Below, in pieces: positions 5,887-6,126 of a DNA stretch of 6,126 nt. This DNA is from Frankiales bacterium (GTDB lineage: Bacteria > Actinomycetota > Actinomycetes > Mycobacteriales > SCTD01). The stretch lies in the NCBI GenBank assembly GCA_025965495.1, contig JAOPWW010000394.1:1-6126 (forward strand), written 5' to 3'. The notes under the pieces are model-generated. The model saw only the letters and a list, made by a program, of their open reading frames with translations. It ran no database searches and was not told where the DNA came from. Position 1 is the first letter of the stretch, and the number at the start of each line of letters is the position of its first letter. The position numbers and the translations under genes are program-made.

Positions 5887-6126
5887 TCAGAAGTCGCCGG
5901 CGGCACGCCGCAGCCGGCCGAGCACGTCGATGAGCTGCTCCGCCTCGTCGCCGCTCAACGGCAGGCTGCCGAAGGGACCGTCGTTCAGGGCCGCCGTGGC
6001 CTCGTCCGCGACCCGCCGACCTTCCTCCGTCAGGCGAGCCAGCACGGTACGTCGGTCCGACGGGTGCGGGACCCGGACGACCAGGCCCTGCTGCTCCAGC
6101 TTGTCCACGACGCCGGTGATGCTCGC
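5887..6126 (-). CDS. MarR-family transcriptional regulator (partial, C-terminal part)
   Basis: The last 79 residues are visible and the start lies beyond the right edge of the window. The first visible segment, ASITGVVDKLEQQGLVVR, matches the end of the MarR winged-helix recognition helix. The wing follows as VPHPSDRRTVLARLTEEG, with the family's DRR…LTeeG hallmark. The remainder (RRVADEATAAL … EAEQLIDVLGRLRRAAGDF) is the C-terminal helix used for dimerisation. No cysteine occurs in the visible part, so any thiol-based sensing would have to use the missing N-terminal half. MarR proteins usually repress neighbouring genes and release DNA on binding phenolic or electrophilic ligands. Here the obvious target is the ene-reductase gene 202 nt downstream on the same strand, with the inverted repeat at 5742-5785 as candidate site. 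Confidence 0.9.
   Translation of the reverse strand, partial: ASITGVVDKLEQQGLVVRVPHPSDRRTVLARLTEEGRRVADEATAALNDGPFGSLPLSGDEAEQLIDVLGRLRRAAGDF

Noticed and set aside
5685..5906. N-terminal extension of the ene-reductase by 74 residues
   Set aside because: It overlaps the operator-like repeat, uses an AT-rich stretch with a rare ATA codon, and has no OYE-like sequence. GTG at 5684 has a good ribosome site.
3702..5933. 743-residue open frame on the plus strand
   Set aside because: It crosses the hydratase out of frame and the ene-reductase antisense, and shows no motif beyond low-complexity Arg/Gly/Ala.

Overview
The window comes from a very GC-rich genome. Third codon positions are almost all G or C, starts are often GTG, and genes sit in tight overlapping runs. 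One small protein resembles a family I associate with high-GC Actinomycetota, so an actinomycete is the likely source. The genus cannot be fixed from this sequence. No RNA genes, mobile elements or CRISPR arrays were seen. Many long antisense open frames exist, and all look like products of base composition.

Layout. (1) Positions 3-3348, minus strand, hold a three-gene operon transcribed right to left. It runs from an FAD/NAD(P)H ferredoxin-reductase-type oxidoreductase (3348-2044), to an APH-fold kinase of the ACAD10/ACAD11 N-terminal type (2035-1010), to an AttH/CrtC-like lipocalin-fold protein of unknown function (1013-3). The last two genes overlap by 4 nt. Upstream of the operon (3366-3400) is a compact nest of inverted repeats. 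(2) Positions 3500-3721, minus strand, hold a 73-residue helical protein resembling DUF6158. (3) Positions 3814-4596, plus strand, hold a crotonase-family enoyl-CoA hydratase with both catalytic glutamates. It diverges from the small gene. (4) Positions 4566-5684, minus strand, hold a classical Old Yellow Enzyme (NemA-like ene-reductase). Its 3' end overlaps the hydratase 3' end by 31 bp. (5) Positions 5887-6126, minus strand, hold the C-terminal part of a MarR-family regulator, cut by the window edge. A nested inverted repeat lies in the gap between it and the ene-reductase, and is a candidate operator.

How the genes may work together. The gene set points to catabolism or detoxification of lipid-like or unsaturated carbonyl compounds. 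The ene-reductase would saturate activated C=C bonds, probably under MarR control. The kinase family includes enzymes that phosphorylate 4-hydroxyacyl-CoAs. The hydratase would act in beta-oxidation. The ferredoxin reductase implies an oxygenase or P450 encoded elsewhere. That these genes form one pathway is inference. Only the three-gene operon and the MarR/ene-reductase pair are directly supported by gene arrangement.
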